Part shown: positions 26,969 through 41,621 of the stretch, piece after piece
Position numbering within the stretch: position 1 is the stretch's first letter
Layout of the letters: the number at the start of each line of letters is the position of its first letter
From: Saccoglossus kowalevskii
Taxonomy: Eukaryota > Hemichordata > Enteropneusta > Harrimaniidae
NCBI RefSeq assembly: GCF_000003605.2
Contig: NW_003156737.1
Span: forward strand, 552,043-616,042
Direction: 5' to 3'
Length of the DNA: 64,000 bases
Made by a program: the position numbers and the translations under genes
Notes under the pieces: generated by a model
What the model was told of the DNA's origin: nothing
Databases searched by the model: none
What the model saw: only the letters and a program-made list of their open reading frames with translations

Positions 26969-29900
26969 CCTCAAGTTCAGAAATCTGTATTGATACATTT
27001 TACAATTCAAGATACGTAACAGTTGTCAGAAACTGTCATTTCTTTGTTTTATTATCGCCTACGTTAAAATACCTAGCTGAAACAAATAATCTGGTTGAAA
27101 ATTTGAAATGCCCCACTCAAAAACCTCCATTGATCATTGACTGAATCATTAATATGAAAAATATAAGCAGTGGAAGCAATGAAATAATTGTTTATTTAGT
27201 TATCCCAATGTCAACGAAATTCCTTTTTAAAACGTTCGGTGTAGCGAGGACTTTTTTTTAAAACAGAGATAGTTTGCGCTTTGCAAGCACAAATACAGTT
27301 GTAAAAGTGTTTATTAGCTTTAAAAAAACATGGCAAATTTAAATGTACTTAAGGGTTGGAATATATATTAAAATTAGATAATTAAATAAACGCGTTTGTC
27401 AGGTAGAACGTAACATATATATACGTACACCTGGCTGATGATTGTTCATCTTACAAAAACTACAATTATATGATATGTGTGTTCTATCACTTCCAGGTTT
27501 ATTAACATGTGTAAATAAACACTGTTTTAAAAAGTTTTAAGGAACGTTTTGAATTCGGTATTGATACATTGCCCGGGGTTGTTGTCACAGTCTAATGACT
27601 TTTCTGTATAGTATTTTCAATTCGCTGGATTGTGTGCCATGTGAAATTGCTTCCATATAAAACGTATTTTCAAATACCAACAATGGGAAACTCCAATCAG
27701 ACGAATAAAATGAAGGACGTCGAAGATAATCAATGATAATATTTCTACAATGCACTGATGCATAAGGTAATGAGAGGCTATTAGCGAAACTTCCAGAAAA
27801 CCGCCACCGGAGGCCACATTCCCGAGTGACCCGTGACTTCAATTATTTATTTTTTCCGCTCTTGATCAATGTAAATCACAAATTATCTGAACATTTTACT
27901 TGCATTTATGCCAGTTGGTATGCTTCATTATATAACAACAATCCATACACAATTGCACTTTAGACACACTTGTCATATCGTTTTGCCTATTATATTTGGA
28001 CCTTAACAAATTTCCAGTTCCCAGTGGCAGTATGAATGTGTTGCTGAATACATTTGCTAAAATGTTGCAATGGCTTGTATATTGTAAACAAGTATATTAT
28101 TGTGCTTGATACATATAGTTTTACTTATGTATGTGTTTATTGACATATTATATATTAATGCATTAGTATTCCTATATTCATCTTAAATTAATTCAACTTA
28201 CAATCATATAATTATTCAAAAGAAAATTCAGTAACCTGATGACGACATAGTGCCATGTAATAAAATACGCCACTCACTAAATAATTTGATTCTTACATGT
28301 GATACAATTTTTACTGATGAATTCTAACATATATATTACGAATTGGTTGAAGGGTAAGATCGGAAAGTTCAATTTATGAACATTTATGAGGTCACATTTT
28401 TGTTTAAATTAAATTAAAACAAAATATAAACTTCCAAAGTCACAATACAAGCTTACTATTCCAAATTGTAATAACTACAGAAACACTTTAAAATTTGAAA
28501 TCTACAAACCTTACAATAACACATTTTAGATGAATCTCTCATTATATCATTGCTTTATTAAAAAATAAGATTGACTTTTGCGACAACTTGATGTGATTAA
28601 GAACGGTGCCGCCAAATAATTCTTTATTGCCAGGAAACGGTAATACAAATTTCAGGATAATATTATTTTGAGTACACTTAGACCTTGAGTGAAAACGCAT
28701 GCGTTGCGAGCATGTGGGCGTTGTGACCTCGATTGGATCGTACTTTTTTATTCACATCTGAGTCTCGTTTATCTGATATGATATTCGAATGGATAATTAA
28801 ATATGATTAATACATGAAATAACGCAGATGATTACTTGATAAGCCACACCCAACAAAAAAATTTAATATGCTTTACACAATATTTGTAAATACAATCAGT
28901 ACTTCGACCTTGTAGCAGTGTAGGGGGTGTACGCGAAGTGCAACGAAATTCACATTACATGTTTCATAAAGTGCGTTACAGGTGTATAAGATTACACAAT
29001 TCCGTAAATCGAAAACATATATCATAAGATGGTATGTATATGTACTGTTTTACTATTCTCTCACATTCGCATTATTGCTGAGAGTTTTGATCAGTTCTTT
29101 GCGATAGCGTATATAAAATGGTTAAACAGAGAAAACCATGGTAACTTACAGCACTCCACTTGAAAACAACTCAAACGCGGACATGTAACGCAAGCGATAT
29201 GGGGAGAAAGTCTTCAATATTCTCTTTCGCTGTATAAATTTATATGTGAGTATTGTGGATGCTATAATGACAAACTCCCACAATCAACACTTCTATTTTT
29301 TTCGAATAGCACACCTATGCGCTGTGACCAAGTACGTAAACCATATACTTGCTATGTATTGAGTGTTTATGAGAAAGTGCAACTTTTTAATTCCAGACAC
29401 GGAAAGTATCAGCTATCTATCTAATCAAGTACCACTAGAAGACCCTTTCTGAACATCCTGAAACAACATGCACTCGACGCGGAAATAGATGCTTAGAGTA
29501 ATTTGTGTAATGCATTATTTCTTTACGTACGTTTCGAGAAAGCAATGTAATTTCCCATCATGGTTTCATTTTACTCCGTCTCGGCTATTTTAAACCTACA
29601 ATAGCAGAGTCTCAATCCAACGGACTTAGTCTCTGCTAGACGGCGCATCGGAATAACTGAAATGTGCTATAATTATATTTACCGGTGATTAGGTGTCATA
29701 AGAATGTTTGATGTATAGCTAATTGCAAAAATACGATACTGAGACTCACTAAGTATGTCTATTCAAATCTCATTGTTAGTGAAATATCGCGGGTGTGTCA
29801 TAATCAGTTGTGTGTATTTACGACCTCGTTGACATAACTACACAAGAACATGTACATTATTGTTTGTTATCTTCATATACAATTTTGTCACGTAGTTATC

Positions 29901-32900
29901 CATATATTCAAGAACCATTATGATATGAAATGAAATTTCAACTACTTTATTTTGGGTCACTGAGATAGGACGTAATGGGAGGCATGCCTGCTTGTGGTGA
30001 GACACATTTGCCAAATTCAGAGTTCTAATAATGTTACGTGTTTATAATTTCAAATACAATCAGGTTTATCGTTGAGATATATAAATGTTCAACTAAATAA
30101 ACAACTAATACATTCAATATGAATATTGAAAAATGTTAAAAGCTTTTATAAAATTGGAATAAAGACCACTTTTCATTGTTACTTTAATAACCAACCTAAA
30201 AACCGATGCTAAATTATGGCTAGGAATATAAAAACGTTTCTACACTAAAAATGGAATTATTAATATGAAATATTATTTTATTGAATATTGAAACAGAATC
30301 GGACTTGTTTTCATACACAGAATTTGACCAACTTTCCACCAAAATATATTTTATTTTTAACTATTTATTAATATCTTATCATAACAGACATGCTTATGTT
30401 TAGAACACTTGAATAGAGCGCCATCTACCGTCATTGTGTAAATTATTTTGTATGTTGCAGTTAATCAGTGTGTAATTTTGTATTATATACAAACCAAGTA
30501 ACGTCTGAAAAGTTGTCGTGAATGACATAACTACGAGACTAACATAGAGACATTTATCTAAGTCATGGTTTAATATGAATGAATAATGATGTGTGATACA
30601 TATTTAGGATAACTATTCTTCGCTGGAATATGCGGGCATTGAATGTGTTGTTGAAAGCATTGATGGCGGAGGGATCAAAAGCATTATTTCTGTTATGGCA
30701 AATTAAATTATGTAACTGGGTCATTTGGTCGACGAGCTGTTTACACTAATGTAAATTAAGAGAACACTTTAGCACAGCATATGTTTGAATGATTTTAGAT
30801 TGAAAACCGCTAATTCACAGAACAATTATATAATCTTTCGACCAAATATACAAGTTATTTGTAATCTATAAGTATATAATTCCGACAAACAAATCTTCAC
30901 ATTTTGGCAAGGAATTAAGGTACAATACCATTACAAATATACTCATAAAAGACATTGCTAACAAGTTTGTATTATCTGTTAAATTTGATGTCATGAAGTT
31001 ATGTAGTAACATTAGCCTTGAGTTGGAATCAACAGTTACGGCGTTTGCGAGCTATGCGTGTTAAAATCTGATCCAATTTTATCTGGAATACTTAAAATCC
31101 TGACATGCAATACTGTCTCGAATCCTACTTCAGAACACGTTTAACACAACTAGGCTAGGGAGTATGAAATATTCCATGTTTGCTTGGATGCAGTGGCAAC
31201 GGATGAAATCTCATATAACATGTATACATTTAGTAAAAAAGAGACAAGATATGAGGGCTGTATCCCCGTTTATATTAATTAATAGATTGATGTACCAATC
31301 CGTTCAGACAAGTCCACATTGTTCACATACATTTTTGTTTTTTTATAACAAGAGATTTATAAAGTTATTCATGGATTAGTTATGTTATAAATGTTAGTCC
31401 TCAATATACCGAGTAATTACCACTTTGGAATTTTTTTTGAAAAATGATATGATGTTGCTTATGTTATATGAATGAAGGGTACCTGAGTATATGTCTAATT
31501 GTCCATCGTATATGACTTTACTGATTCGCAGAATATCACCACGAGTATCACAGTGTTCAATCTGAACAACTTATGTTTTCTATCTAATCACTTATTTTAC
31601 AGTGTTTGGTCTTTGAACAAATGTTTAATATAATATGTGTGGCATCACATGAGAACATTAAATACATAATTGATTGTATGTCGCACAACTTGGTCGTAAG
31701 AGGTACATACGTAATAGCATGCAAATAGCATCTGTTTACAGTTGTTTAGCTTTTATTCAAGAAAAAACTAAACGCAGAAGGCTTACTATTACACACCCAT
31801 ACTAATCTACGATTTTTAATAAACAGGCTTCATTTAATTACTTTCACTATGTATTATTTATTATATGTGAGTACATGAGCAGTCACTATCCATGAATTCT
31901 GTCATATGGTTTCCATTCGTCTCGCCTGAACAACTTCACGGCGATGAATATACTCGTGATATTAAACTGTCACACATATCTTACGGTGCTCAAAACGCAG
32001 TGTACATAAAGTAAATAAGTCAATATCTCGATATGTGACAGTTCAATGTACATACATAGTAAATTGCTATATCCCAGATAATTAGAATATTCCAGAAGAT
32101 ACCAGAGGAAGTAATAAATAATAACTCACAATAAAGGGTAAGTCAATGCCGATTTTTGAAGTCTTCATTAATTGAACAGAAAAACTCATCACTTAAAACC
32201 CATATGCACTTTGTTCTTACGACATTGCTGCTTGAAGTATTTCGTCTTTTAATCAAAAATTTACGCCTCTGTAGTTATATCTGAACAATTTATAAAACCT
32301 TGAAATTACGCAATTTTTCTGAGTGAAAATTTCCATCAAAACAATTGAAAAACCCGTGCCATTTTGAGATTTTTCATAGTTGTAAACCTTACTTTGAGGA
32401 TCTTTTTGAAAATTGGTAAAATAGAAGTAACCTGTTCTCCCGATTTCACCAGCCAATCATAAAAAATATTTTAGACTGCACTCCTACTAAAATATAAATT
32501 CCGATCCGAAATTAAAAGTCGACGCTACAGGTCATAACATTTCTGGTCATATATATATCCTGGTGGAGGGGGGGGGGCTTCTTATCAAAAAGAGTGAGAG
32601 TACAAGGGCTCCATCTAACATAAACCCTGCCTTCCAAAACCATTTATAGATACATAATTTTGGTAAATTTCGAGAGTCTTAACAACAATTATGCAAGAAA
32701 TTCGTAATGGGAAAGGGAAATTATCTTTCTAATTTCAAATGACGTAGGCTATAAAAACCAACAACCTTTTTATTAAATGCGTGAATTGACCGACATCGTG
32801 TTATATTGTACTAGCGTGATCTGCGTGTGTGCTAATAGCATTGCCTCGCATGTTTCTACTTCATATGATAAGACCGATATATATATGTAATAACTGACTG

Positions 32901-34831
32901 TTATTAATTTGCATTCCTTTAAAAAATAATTTTCAATATCCACCTTGCCTGAATGATTTCTGATTGACTTATTTTACCTGACAATTTCCAAGAATCAAAA
33001 GACTAAAGCACTAAGCTACATCTTTGTATATTGGGACTATTATTTCGCGTGTGTGTGTCAAGTTATGCGTCTGCACTTTTTCTTAACGCTCTTTTTATAT
33101 TCGTCAGCCACACAGTCCAATAAATCATATACTTTAATAACGGCCCTCAAACAGCATGGAATAAAAAATGGATAGTCTATCATGCGAAAGTCAGCAGTCA
33201 ATCTATTGACCCATTGAATCTTTTCACTTTTTATCAGACGGAATATAGGTTTTACATCCTGGTAATTTAATAGTTGAAGGTTATGTTTGTGTAACCACGT
33301 TTTAAGGACACACAAAATAACAAAATCCGCCAGATATATTTTGAAAGACATAACAAAAATGCACATTATACAGAGTCTTGGCCACTTCTAACATTTTACA
33401 TATATTCATTGTATTTTATTCATAAATGTCGACTACACTTAACACGTCATTGCCAGGCAAATAGCCACTGGCATGTATAAGAGCAGATCCATTAAATATA
33501 TTGGTTGCTGGACATAAGTCTATTTCCAATCACATGTTACGCTCATGCATGTTTGTATTTAATTCATTATTTTATACCATATAATATTTAAACATATTTT
33601 TATTCGGGTTTCTATATCGAAACCGTTAGGAAAACTGCTATTAACAAAATTAAGATCAGGTCGGCTTTCCATCGACTAATATTTATTCCTATAACGCGTT
33701 GCGTTGACGTGTTGGTTTGGTTAGATCGAACCAGCAGAAGTAATTCTCTCTTCGTTTGCATGGGTCAAATTCACTGACAAAAAGCAAGTTCTTGATGGTT
33801 GTTTTCCTCACGACGTACAGTATATATCGCACAGATGTAACATTAGCTAAATAAGGTTTGTAGTATCACTAAATTTGTTTTTGTAATTATTGTTACTCAC
33901 ACTAAATATCATACTTGTTCCTATAGTCTATTTCTGCCTGTTCGACACTTGTTTACAATATATGTACCGACACAAATAATGTGCGAAAATTGTTTTAGAA
34001 CAAGTGTAAATAACTGTATATTTTTTACGTTATTATTGCAAATAGTTATATGTTTTTGCGTTTCGTCCTAGTTACCTAACGATTTATTTTATAGAATCGT
34101 AATTGTATTCTTATTCCATGTCTTGATATATATATATAATTATTTTGGCACATGGTCAAGAGCCAGTCGGTAAATTTTAGTATTTGAGTTCTTTATCTAA
34201 TTCTAGCAACTTATCGACTATTTTGGTGGATTCCAGGAAAGAGTGTGGTAGCCATACCTGATTTGCATATTTTAAACATTACGTACCAATAATCTTCCTA
34301 ATCGCTTGATATGTGAACAAGCAAATTACAACCTATACAAAATACAAGTGGTATATCAAACGAACGGTATTACAATGCAGAATTCTATAACATATTTGTA
34401 ATTCTCTCATGAAATACTCAAAAAGAGAAATTACACTAAAGTTAAACATATACGTTACATGAGGGTCAAGAAATTGAATTGCTCATTACTCCGGTATTTT
34501 TACGTCTGAAATACATTTTGAATTAAAAAAATATGATAATGTCATTATGTTTTCACAATCCTAATTTGTATAATCACGTAACAGAATAACACAATACAGC
34601 TATATATATATATATATATATATATTTAATATACTCACAAAATAACAAATGATGCATCAAATAGAAGTAATATTAATGTGGAAGTAATATTTAATGTTTT
34701 AATTCTAGACAAAATAATACCTTTGATATCTGACCAATACATAAAAATACAAATGCTAGATTAAATGAGGCCAATCATGAATGTTTCCGATTCCACATCA
34801 AATGTTGCCGAATATAGGTCAAGTGAAGTAA
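26969..34831. other. AT-rich spacer, no confident gene
   Basis: It holds a short G homopolymer (32568-32577), an 8-bp stem hairpin near 29610-29648 (TAGCAGAG / CTCTGCTA), a CTCF-like motif at 30417-30426, (TA)n at 34601-34625, and a 102-residue minus-strand open frame at 33058-33366 with a basic C-terminus (KKSVKKKCRR) that I do not recognise. No exon is supported. Confidence 0.4.
34601..34625. repeat. (TA)n microsatellite
   Basis: Perfect alternating TA run of 25 bases. Confidence 0.95.
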
Positions 34832-34919
34832 AAACGCAATTGTAAACAGGAATTGCAAATCAAACAATAAAGTGGAAACGCAATTGTAAACTGGAATTGC
34901 AAATGAAAAAGCAAATTGG
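34832..34919. repeat. Two-copy 44-bp tandem repeat
   Basis: AAACGCAATTGTAAAC at 34832 recurs at 34876, and GGAATTGCAAAT follows in both units, giving a period of 44 bp. Within each unit CAATTG and AATTGCA give a further short internal symmetry. Confidence 0.8.
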
Positions 34920-35411
34920 AAATGCAAACTCGTTTTGTAGGGCAAACTGCAATTACAAATCTGGAGAGCAAATGTACCTTCAATAATGAATACATTTTAA
35001 AATGTAAAGTGGAAGTGAATATTGAGAATGAAAAACATATTTTCGAGTTATATCAGTCTAAGCTACGGTCACCTGCCTGTGATAACTATTGTAAAAAACA
35101 TTGTTCTACAGTTATTCAACAAGATATAATTGTCATAACAGAATTCCAATATTAGTAGCATATCTTGGCTTGTATATAGCGCCTAAACATGATGGTGATT
35201 TGATATACATGTAAAGTTACTGCATCTCGATTATACCATATACTAGCGACAGTCGGAAAAGTTACATGTGTTCGATAGAGCCAGCGGTCCTTTCGGAAGT
35301 GCAATAATTTATATTTTCCCGGGTTGTCATTAGTGTCCACTGCTAATACATCGTTGACTCACTTGCAAAGTGTCTCATGTAGTCAATCAAACACGCTAAA
35401 GTCAGTAAGGC

Positions 35412-35576
35412 CTAACTTCTGAGAATTGCCACATACAGATTAAAATCCTTTGTATGTTTTAGTGCTAGATACTGCGATGTAGTGACGATAAGCACCTCAC
35501 CTTCAGTTAACCTTTTACCACTACCATCTGCTAGCTTATCTAACCCTAGTTCGTCCACTACAATGATCCTAGCCAT
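35412..35576 (-). CDS. Small unrecognised reading frame (54 aa), coding-like
   Basis: A minus-strand ATG at 35576 opens 54 codons to a TAG at 35412-35414. The peptide begins MARIIVVDELGLDKLADGSG and continues with a charged, then aliphatic, composition (EGEVLIVTTSQYLALK), unlike the Phe/Ile/Tyr-rich noise frames around it. The same frame extends about 11 codons upstream of the ATG to a stop. I recognise no family. It could be a remnant of a mobile-element protein, an isolated exon, or chance. Confidence 0.2.
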   Translation of the reverse strand: MARIIVVDELGLDKLADGSGKRLTEGEVLIVTTSQYLALKHTKDFNLYVAILRS

Positions 35577-36786
35577 TGAGAAATACCAATGAAGACCACC
35601 TTCTCACTTTTCAGTGAATCAAAAGTCTACACTTAGCGAGTTTCCATCCAACCTGGTTCACTTGCAATTTAAAAGATAAGACCCATTCGTAGCGCAATGC
35701 TTTTTTCCCGGCACAAATTCATAGTTTCAAACTATATTTTTGACATTATACTATGAGACTGTGTATGATGCATGCAAACCTCAAGTATGTGTTACGGTAA
35801 GTTAAATGCAAGTGTTCATTATTTTTGGTGTATGCAACAAATATGGGACCATAACCATACTCAATTTGCATATTGAGTTATAAACCTTGTCGTCTTAAAG
35901 ATGAAATAGACGTGATTGCTTTCTGTTCCGAAGTTCACTGAACAATGCTCTTTAAAGTTGATTGATGTACGAATGCGAAACTTGAAAGTACGTTATAAAT
36001 GTTCGTGATTATTACATTCTATTTACGGAATATACAGCGTGTTGCGTGTTATATTTTGTGAGTGGTCAAATAAATTACATTTTAAGCGTACTCAATTTAT
36101 TCCAATGCATTTGTCGTTTTATATTTTACATTTCAGGAAATTATATTGTAAGTGTTTATTTCCCACAATTATTTCAGCAACAATTCACGCACACAAACGC
36201 ACATGATTAACAGTTCTTTTATTATTCATGAAATAAAACATACATAATTCACATAATCAATATGTTTGTTAGTGTGCATGAAAGATGTAAGTTTTATGCA
36301 AATAACACGTGGTCGTTGGTTAAATAACTCTGGCATCATCGATATTATGGTCAAGCTCCATCTTTGGACTGCTAGAATTCGTGATGCTATGTTCTATTTG
36401 CTACGACAAACATACATGACGGATATCACATGTCCAAATATATTTCTTCACCAATTTGACTATGTAGTGTAATGTCCTTGTGTATTGTTATGTCAATTGT
36501 TGTCAGCAATTTGTTTTGTGCCTCTTATATTGTAAATTTCCCTACGTGACTTTTGTCTAAAGATATACGGTTGGGATTATTATTTTCGTTCTACACATAA
36601 TTCAGATTGTGGTTGCTGAAACATCATTGGCTTTACTGGCACTGTACACCTTCGTTATTGCTTAGTATCAGCTGTTACGAATACGCTTACTCCATATTTC
36701 TGGCGGTCGATATGTCAATACCTGTGTGGTCGGTCTGTGTATAGTAGTTTATCAGTTGACTATGATGGAGTAGCGTTTGTAATCTC

Positions 36787-36832
36787 GACGTTTAGCGAAA
36801 TACTACCGCCGTTATGGCACGATAAACGTCAC
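36787..36832 (+). repeat. Inverted dispersed repeat, arm 1
   Basis: It contains GACGTTTAGCG, a 10-base spacer and then GCCGTTATGGCACGATAAAC. The same two blocks in the same order occur on the opposite strand at 37732-37779. The 25-base second block matches at 21 of 25 positions. Confidence 0.6.
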
Positions 36833-37731
36833 CGACACGTCAGTAATGCTGAACAACATCGTGGTATGTGTATTCAAACAAACAGAGACAAACATGTCAT
36901 GCGATGAAACGGTGTATATGTTTATAAGCGATATGCAAATTTCAGACTAGATAAAAAATACCTTTGTGTTGGGTTTCCATGAACTGAGAAGCTTTATTCT
37001 ATCACTCTCAGACGTAATTTATTTATTCGGGAACGTCGATTTGCGATACAGCCAATGGGCCAAACCATAACGGTATCTTTATATATAATTACGCTATATT
37101 GCCTTCTTTGCGCTGGAAGGCACGACCACCTGTCGAAGCTAGTTATTGTCAAAGCCGCCAAATACATTAAGGCTTGATTAGCAAATGCCCTTGAACATCT
37201 GTGCGAAATATCACCTGTATTGTAAGAATATCGAAGTGTACACAATCTTTTTCCAGCCACATTTATAGAAAATGTTCAGTTTATCTTAGACTCACTCAGC
37301 ATGTCAGTGAGCAAACACAAATATGAACTGTATCAGGAACAATATATTTACTGTATGAAGGCGTTATATAAAGAAATGTTCGGGTGTTCTGTCCGTACAG
37401 GTTGTTTTTACGGCAATTCATATGTCAGTAAAGACATTTTACTGTCATTCCGAAACGATTTGCAATGATTTTCAAAACGTTTAGCACACAATTTACTTCT
37501 GGTCTCATGTAATCTTGATCGTTGGTGTAATTGTGACATTTCACAACATTTTAAAATTGACTAAGGGTTGGCCATGAACAACATCCAGGACGCTGTTGTG
37601 ATGTAGGTAGATAGATTCAATCGCTCAAACCATAAAAGCTGTGATATATACGGTACCGTTGTAAGCTATTTTGGTCTCCGCGTACAGTTCGAACAGCTAA
37701 CATGATGATGTCCCAAAGTGACTGCCGTGGC

Positions 37732-37779
37732 GTCAAGTTTATCGTACCATATCGGCCGTGATTTTCCACGTTAAACGTC
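37732..37779 (-). repeat. Inverted dispersed repeat, arm 2
   Basis: Read on the minus strand: GACGTTTAACG, a 12-base spacer, then GCCGATATGGTACGATAAAC. It is the diverged inverted partner of 36787-36832, about 900 bp away. It may be a repeat-element remnant or a duplicated regulatory module. Confidence 0.6.
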
Positions 37780-40700
37780 ACGACTGCGAATAATATGCAT
37801 ACTCAGCGTGTGGTTAACCCATACACACACATAGATTACATATACATGTATTGCACATATTGATGTGACCGCCAACAATACACGGTAAACTTATTTGAGT
37901 CGTATTAATACTATAGTAAGCAATAATAAGGTTCTCATTGTTACTAAAGTATCTCGCCACTGCATGCAGACGCGCTAACCACCCAACCATATTAACTGAC
38001 CCGAAAAGCTTGTAGTGAACACGCCCCAAGCAGCGAATAGATGGAAATACCCTAACCGAATCTCAGACAGCACAAACAACGTATAATATTATATGATTCA
38101 ATACGAACCACTCAGTCGATGAGATGTTAATAATTACCGAAAAACAATTAATTACATATTAACGTACAACACGAGATTTTAACCCGCGCGGGGAGTATGG
38201 CCTAGCAAATATATAATTTAAATGATAGCACATGTTTTCGTGGATATTTTCAAGATTCGTTGCCTGTCCAAAGGATGTCAGAACCTGTCCAAATCATGCC
38301 AGAGCACCATCAATATTATGCTCATGTTCACCAGCAATGTTTATTTAACTAACGACCAAGTGTTATTTATTTTATCATATCGAATAGATAACCCAAAGCC
38401 CTACATAACGGAATTATCATGCACATCAACAACCATACGTGATTACGTGAATTGTGTATGTTTTATTTCATGAATAATAAAAGATCTGTTTGTGTACGTG
38501 CATTGTTGCTGGAATAAATATGGGAAATAAACACTTACAATTTGATTTCCAGAAATGTAAAATATAAAATGACAAACGCATTGGAATAAATTGAGTACGC
38601 TTAAAATGTAATTTACTTTACCAATCAAATGGGACAACACTCAATACGCTGTTGTTCATGTAGTAAAGTGAATGTATCGATTTTCTAAAGATCTCATTCT
38701 ATGAACGTACTCCATGATTGAGCATTCGTACATCGACCAGCTTTAATAGAGCGTTTCTCAGTGAGTTCGAGTGGAACAATGTAGAACATGCTGTCACACT
38801 GTGATGCAATCTCCGATACAAAGTTTGCATCTTTGTCGCACATAAACTTGCTTTATATTTAGAAAATCAGAAAAATTACATATTTTATGTAACAGTCAGA
38901 TTAGTCTAGATGATTTCTTAATGTGCTCGGTAAAAATTCTACACTTATTTAAAGCAACTAAAAAGTGAGCGAAAACTTATTATGCGCAGTATCACTGATC
39001 AATAGTTTTATTGAAGTCATCATGTTTGTGTTCTCTGTCATAATTGGTCAATACGTTGTCACATAGGGTTATATAGAATTCCGCTTAACTATTGAGATCC
39101 GTCAATATTAGTTCTTATCAACAAGTCACATTCAAGTTCACATTCTGATAACTCGACATGAACACAATTATTGGACGTAATTTAAATTACATTCATGTAA
39201 TTTCGACATTTCTTTGTGAACAGTGAACGTTCACCTTGACAGCGAATTCGTGATAACAATAATATCAGGTGTCCCTAGATACGTATTCCAGCGTAGAAGC
39301 TGCGTATAAACCAACAACACTTTGGTTCGACTCACGCTCGATGCCTCGAGTTACGAGATTTGTATCTTCGATGGATTATTTTCGCAATGCAGTTAATGTC
39401 AAGTATTTATAAGACTTTATAGTGCTCTTAATCTGGTGTGAACACCTTTCGGATACTGAAAATTCTTTTCTTGTCAAAGCTGAATAAATGTCATTGTCTT
39501 ATGATCGTTTTCCATAGGACGAACACTATTGTGACATCATTTTGGGAATAGCTCATAATGTGTTTAGTTTTATAACATGTGACCACTAGGTAATTAGTGG
39601 AATAAGGACCTGTCTTAGAATAGTCACTATAATGACACACAGACAAGTGCTCCTCTTGCAAATTAACCGGGAGCATATGTTACATAATGTTTCGCTTTGA
39701 GCAGCTTGTTATATAACGTATTATTACCAATACGGACAGACAAAATCAACATGCATCTATATACGTGATCAGAATCATAATTGTTTAAACTCAAAGATTT
39801 CAAATTCTAGTTAATTTTCAATGTTGTAATGAGGCTTTCTATTATAAGGTAAACTCGGCATGTTAATATTCTTCACTGACTGACTGACTGAAAAATGCCT
39901 CAATGGAGTGGGTGTTGTATAAGATCTGGTGGCGACATGAAGCATTGTCTGGTTGAAGACTTTCCAGTTTCTGACAGAATATTGCAAATCCTCAAGGCCA
40001 CGCTAAACGCTGTGCAAATAAAATCATGAAATGAATGTAATGCGTTTTTCTCGTCACTTGAGTGGTTCTTAGATCTACTTGAATTGAACTTCTGGAAATA
40101 GTTTATATTGCTTTACAAAGCTAAAATTACGTATTACAAGTGGAAATATCTGATTTGCTATTCTAATATATCAAGTCAGTGGACACCAAGTGAAAACGAC
40201 TTGGACGAGGGACATTAAAGATATCCTACATTTATGAACTTCTTAACATGCGATATTTAATCTTCTGTATCATAAAAATGAATTGGTATCTTGAAATTCG
40301 TGAATATAAATCCAACATAGACAGGTCTCGTCTTCCTAATTGATTATGCAAACCACACGCAAATATAAAATGTCAACAAAGATTACTTCAATATATTTGA
40401 AGAGATCGTTGAATTTGGGTATTGTGAATATATGATTGCGTAAGAATATACAAATCAGGAATGTGAGTGCAATTACCAAAATATTTATATCCAGTTTGAT
40501 TATATGCGATCATGTCACGTAGCGTTGGGTACAATATCTTAATTAATTGCCAGAAGAATCACAACGTCAGATGTTGATTTCACGTTGATACTGCGCATGC
40601 GTTCAAACTACCTGGGTATATGTACAATTGCAATTGAGGCAATCGTTTAGACGGAAGCAAGCTGTACTGAGGTTGCTCGAAAAAAACTGCGCTCAAAAAC

Positions 40701-41584
40701 GTGCCACAGTGTGCTGAGCGTCGAGTGTGGTAATACCCAAGGCAATCGGTAAGCACTGTAGTGACCACTTTATATCGAAAAACGCTAGTTATGTTTGATT
40801 GGTACCAATTTATCACCTAAATGAAAATTGATTGTTGAAATTTTCTTATTTTATGTTTTAGGTAAATTTTGACGTTGATTTAAATGTACAATTTTAAATA
40901 TGTTTTTATTTAATAACGAGGTAAACATGCGTTGCTTTTGCGAATTGCGTGCAGACCAATCTAGAAATTCAGTCACGCATGATGTTGTCATTTATGTTTT
41001 TATGTGATGTTTTGATCTGTGTTGACGTTTTTCATATAAATTATGTAATGTATCGACACGCACACGGAATATTACGAATAAGTGTTCTACTTAGACATAG
41101 ATTTACGACATCGGTAATTGCAAAAACAAACCAATGTCCTTCGTGAACACATATCAGTATTTTATCAGGATTTTACTAACATTTTCTATCTATAACGTCA
41201 AACCACGTTATCAACATGCTCACATTTATCATTATATAGTCCCGTTTGAATAAAATGGCGTTTGGTTTATAAATAAAATAATTTAATATTAAGACGGCTA
41301 TACAAAGTGACATATGGTTATCGTAACACTATTACATCACGGGGAACATGCTAATTACAAAGTGATTGATTTCAAAAATATGCACTGGACGTTTTTATTG
41401 TATTTATGGAAGTATATGTGCATGCCGCTTGTTTCGTAGTTGATGTCATATCCACGTATAACATATTGAATACTGACTGGTAGTAAATCCGATCCACGCA
41501 TCTATGATGTTGATGGGTGTAATATAGCTTCAAACAAAATATTCAGCAAATAAAAAAAAACTTTGGACGGATATATTTGTATCA

Positions 41585-41585
<1 letters not shown>
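37780..41585. other. AT-rich spacer, no gene seen
   Basis: A short (ACTG)n run sits at 39875-39891. Otherwise there are only short frames without recognisable domains. Confidence 0.4.

Positions 41586-41618
<33 letters not shown>
41586..41618. repeat. (TA)n microsatellite
   Basis: Perfect alternating TA run of 33 bases. Confidence 0.95.
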
Positions 41619-41621
<3 letters not shown>

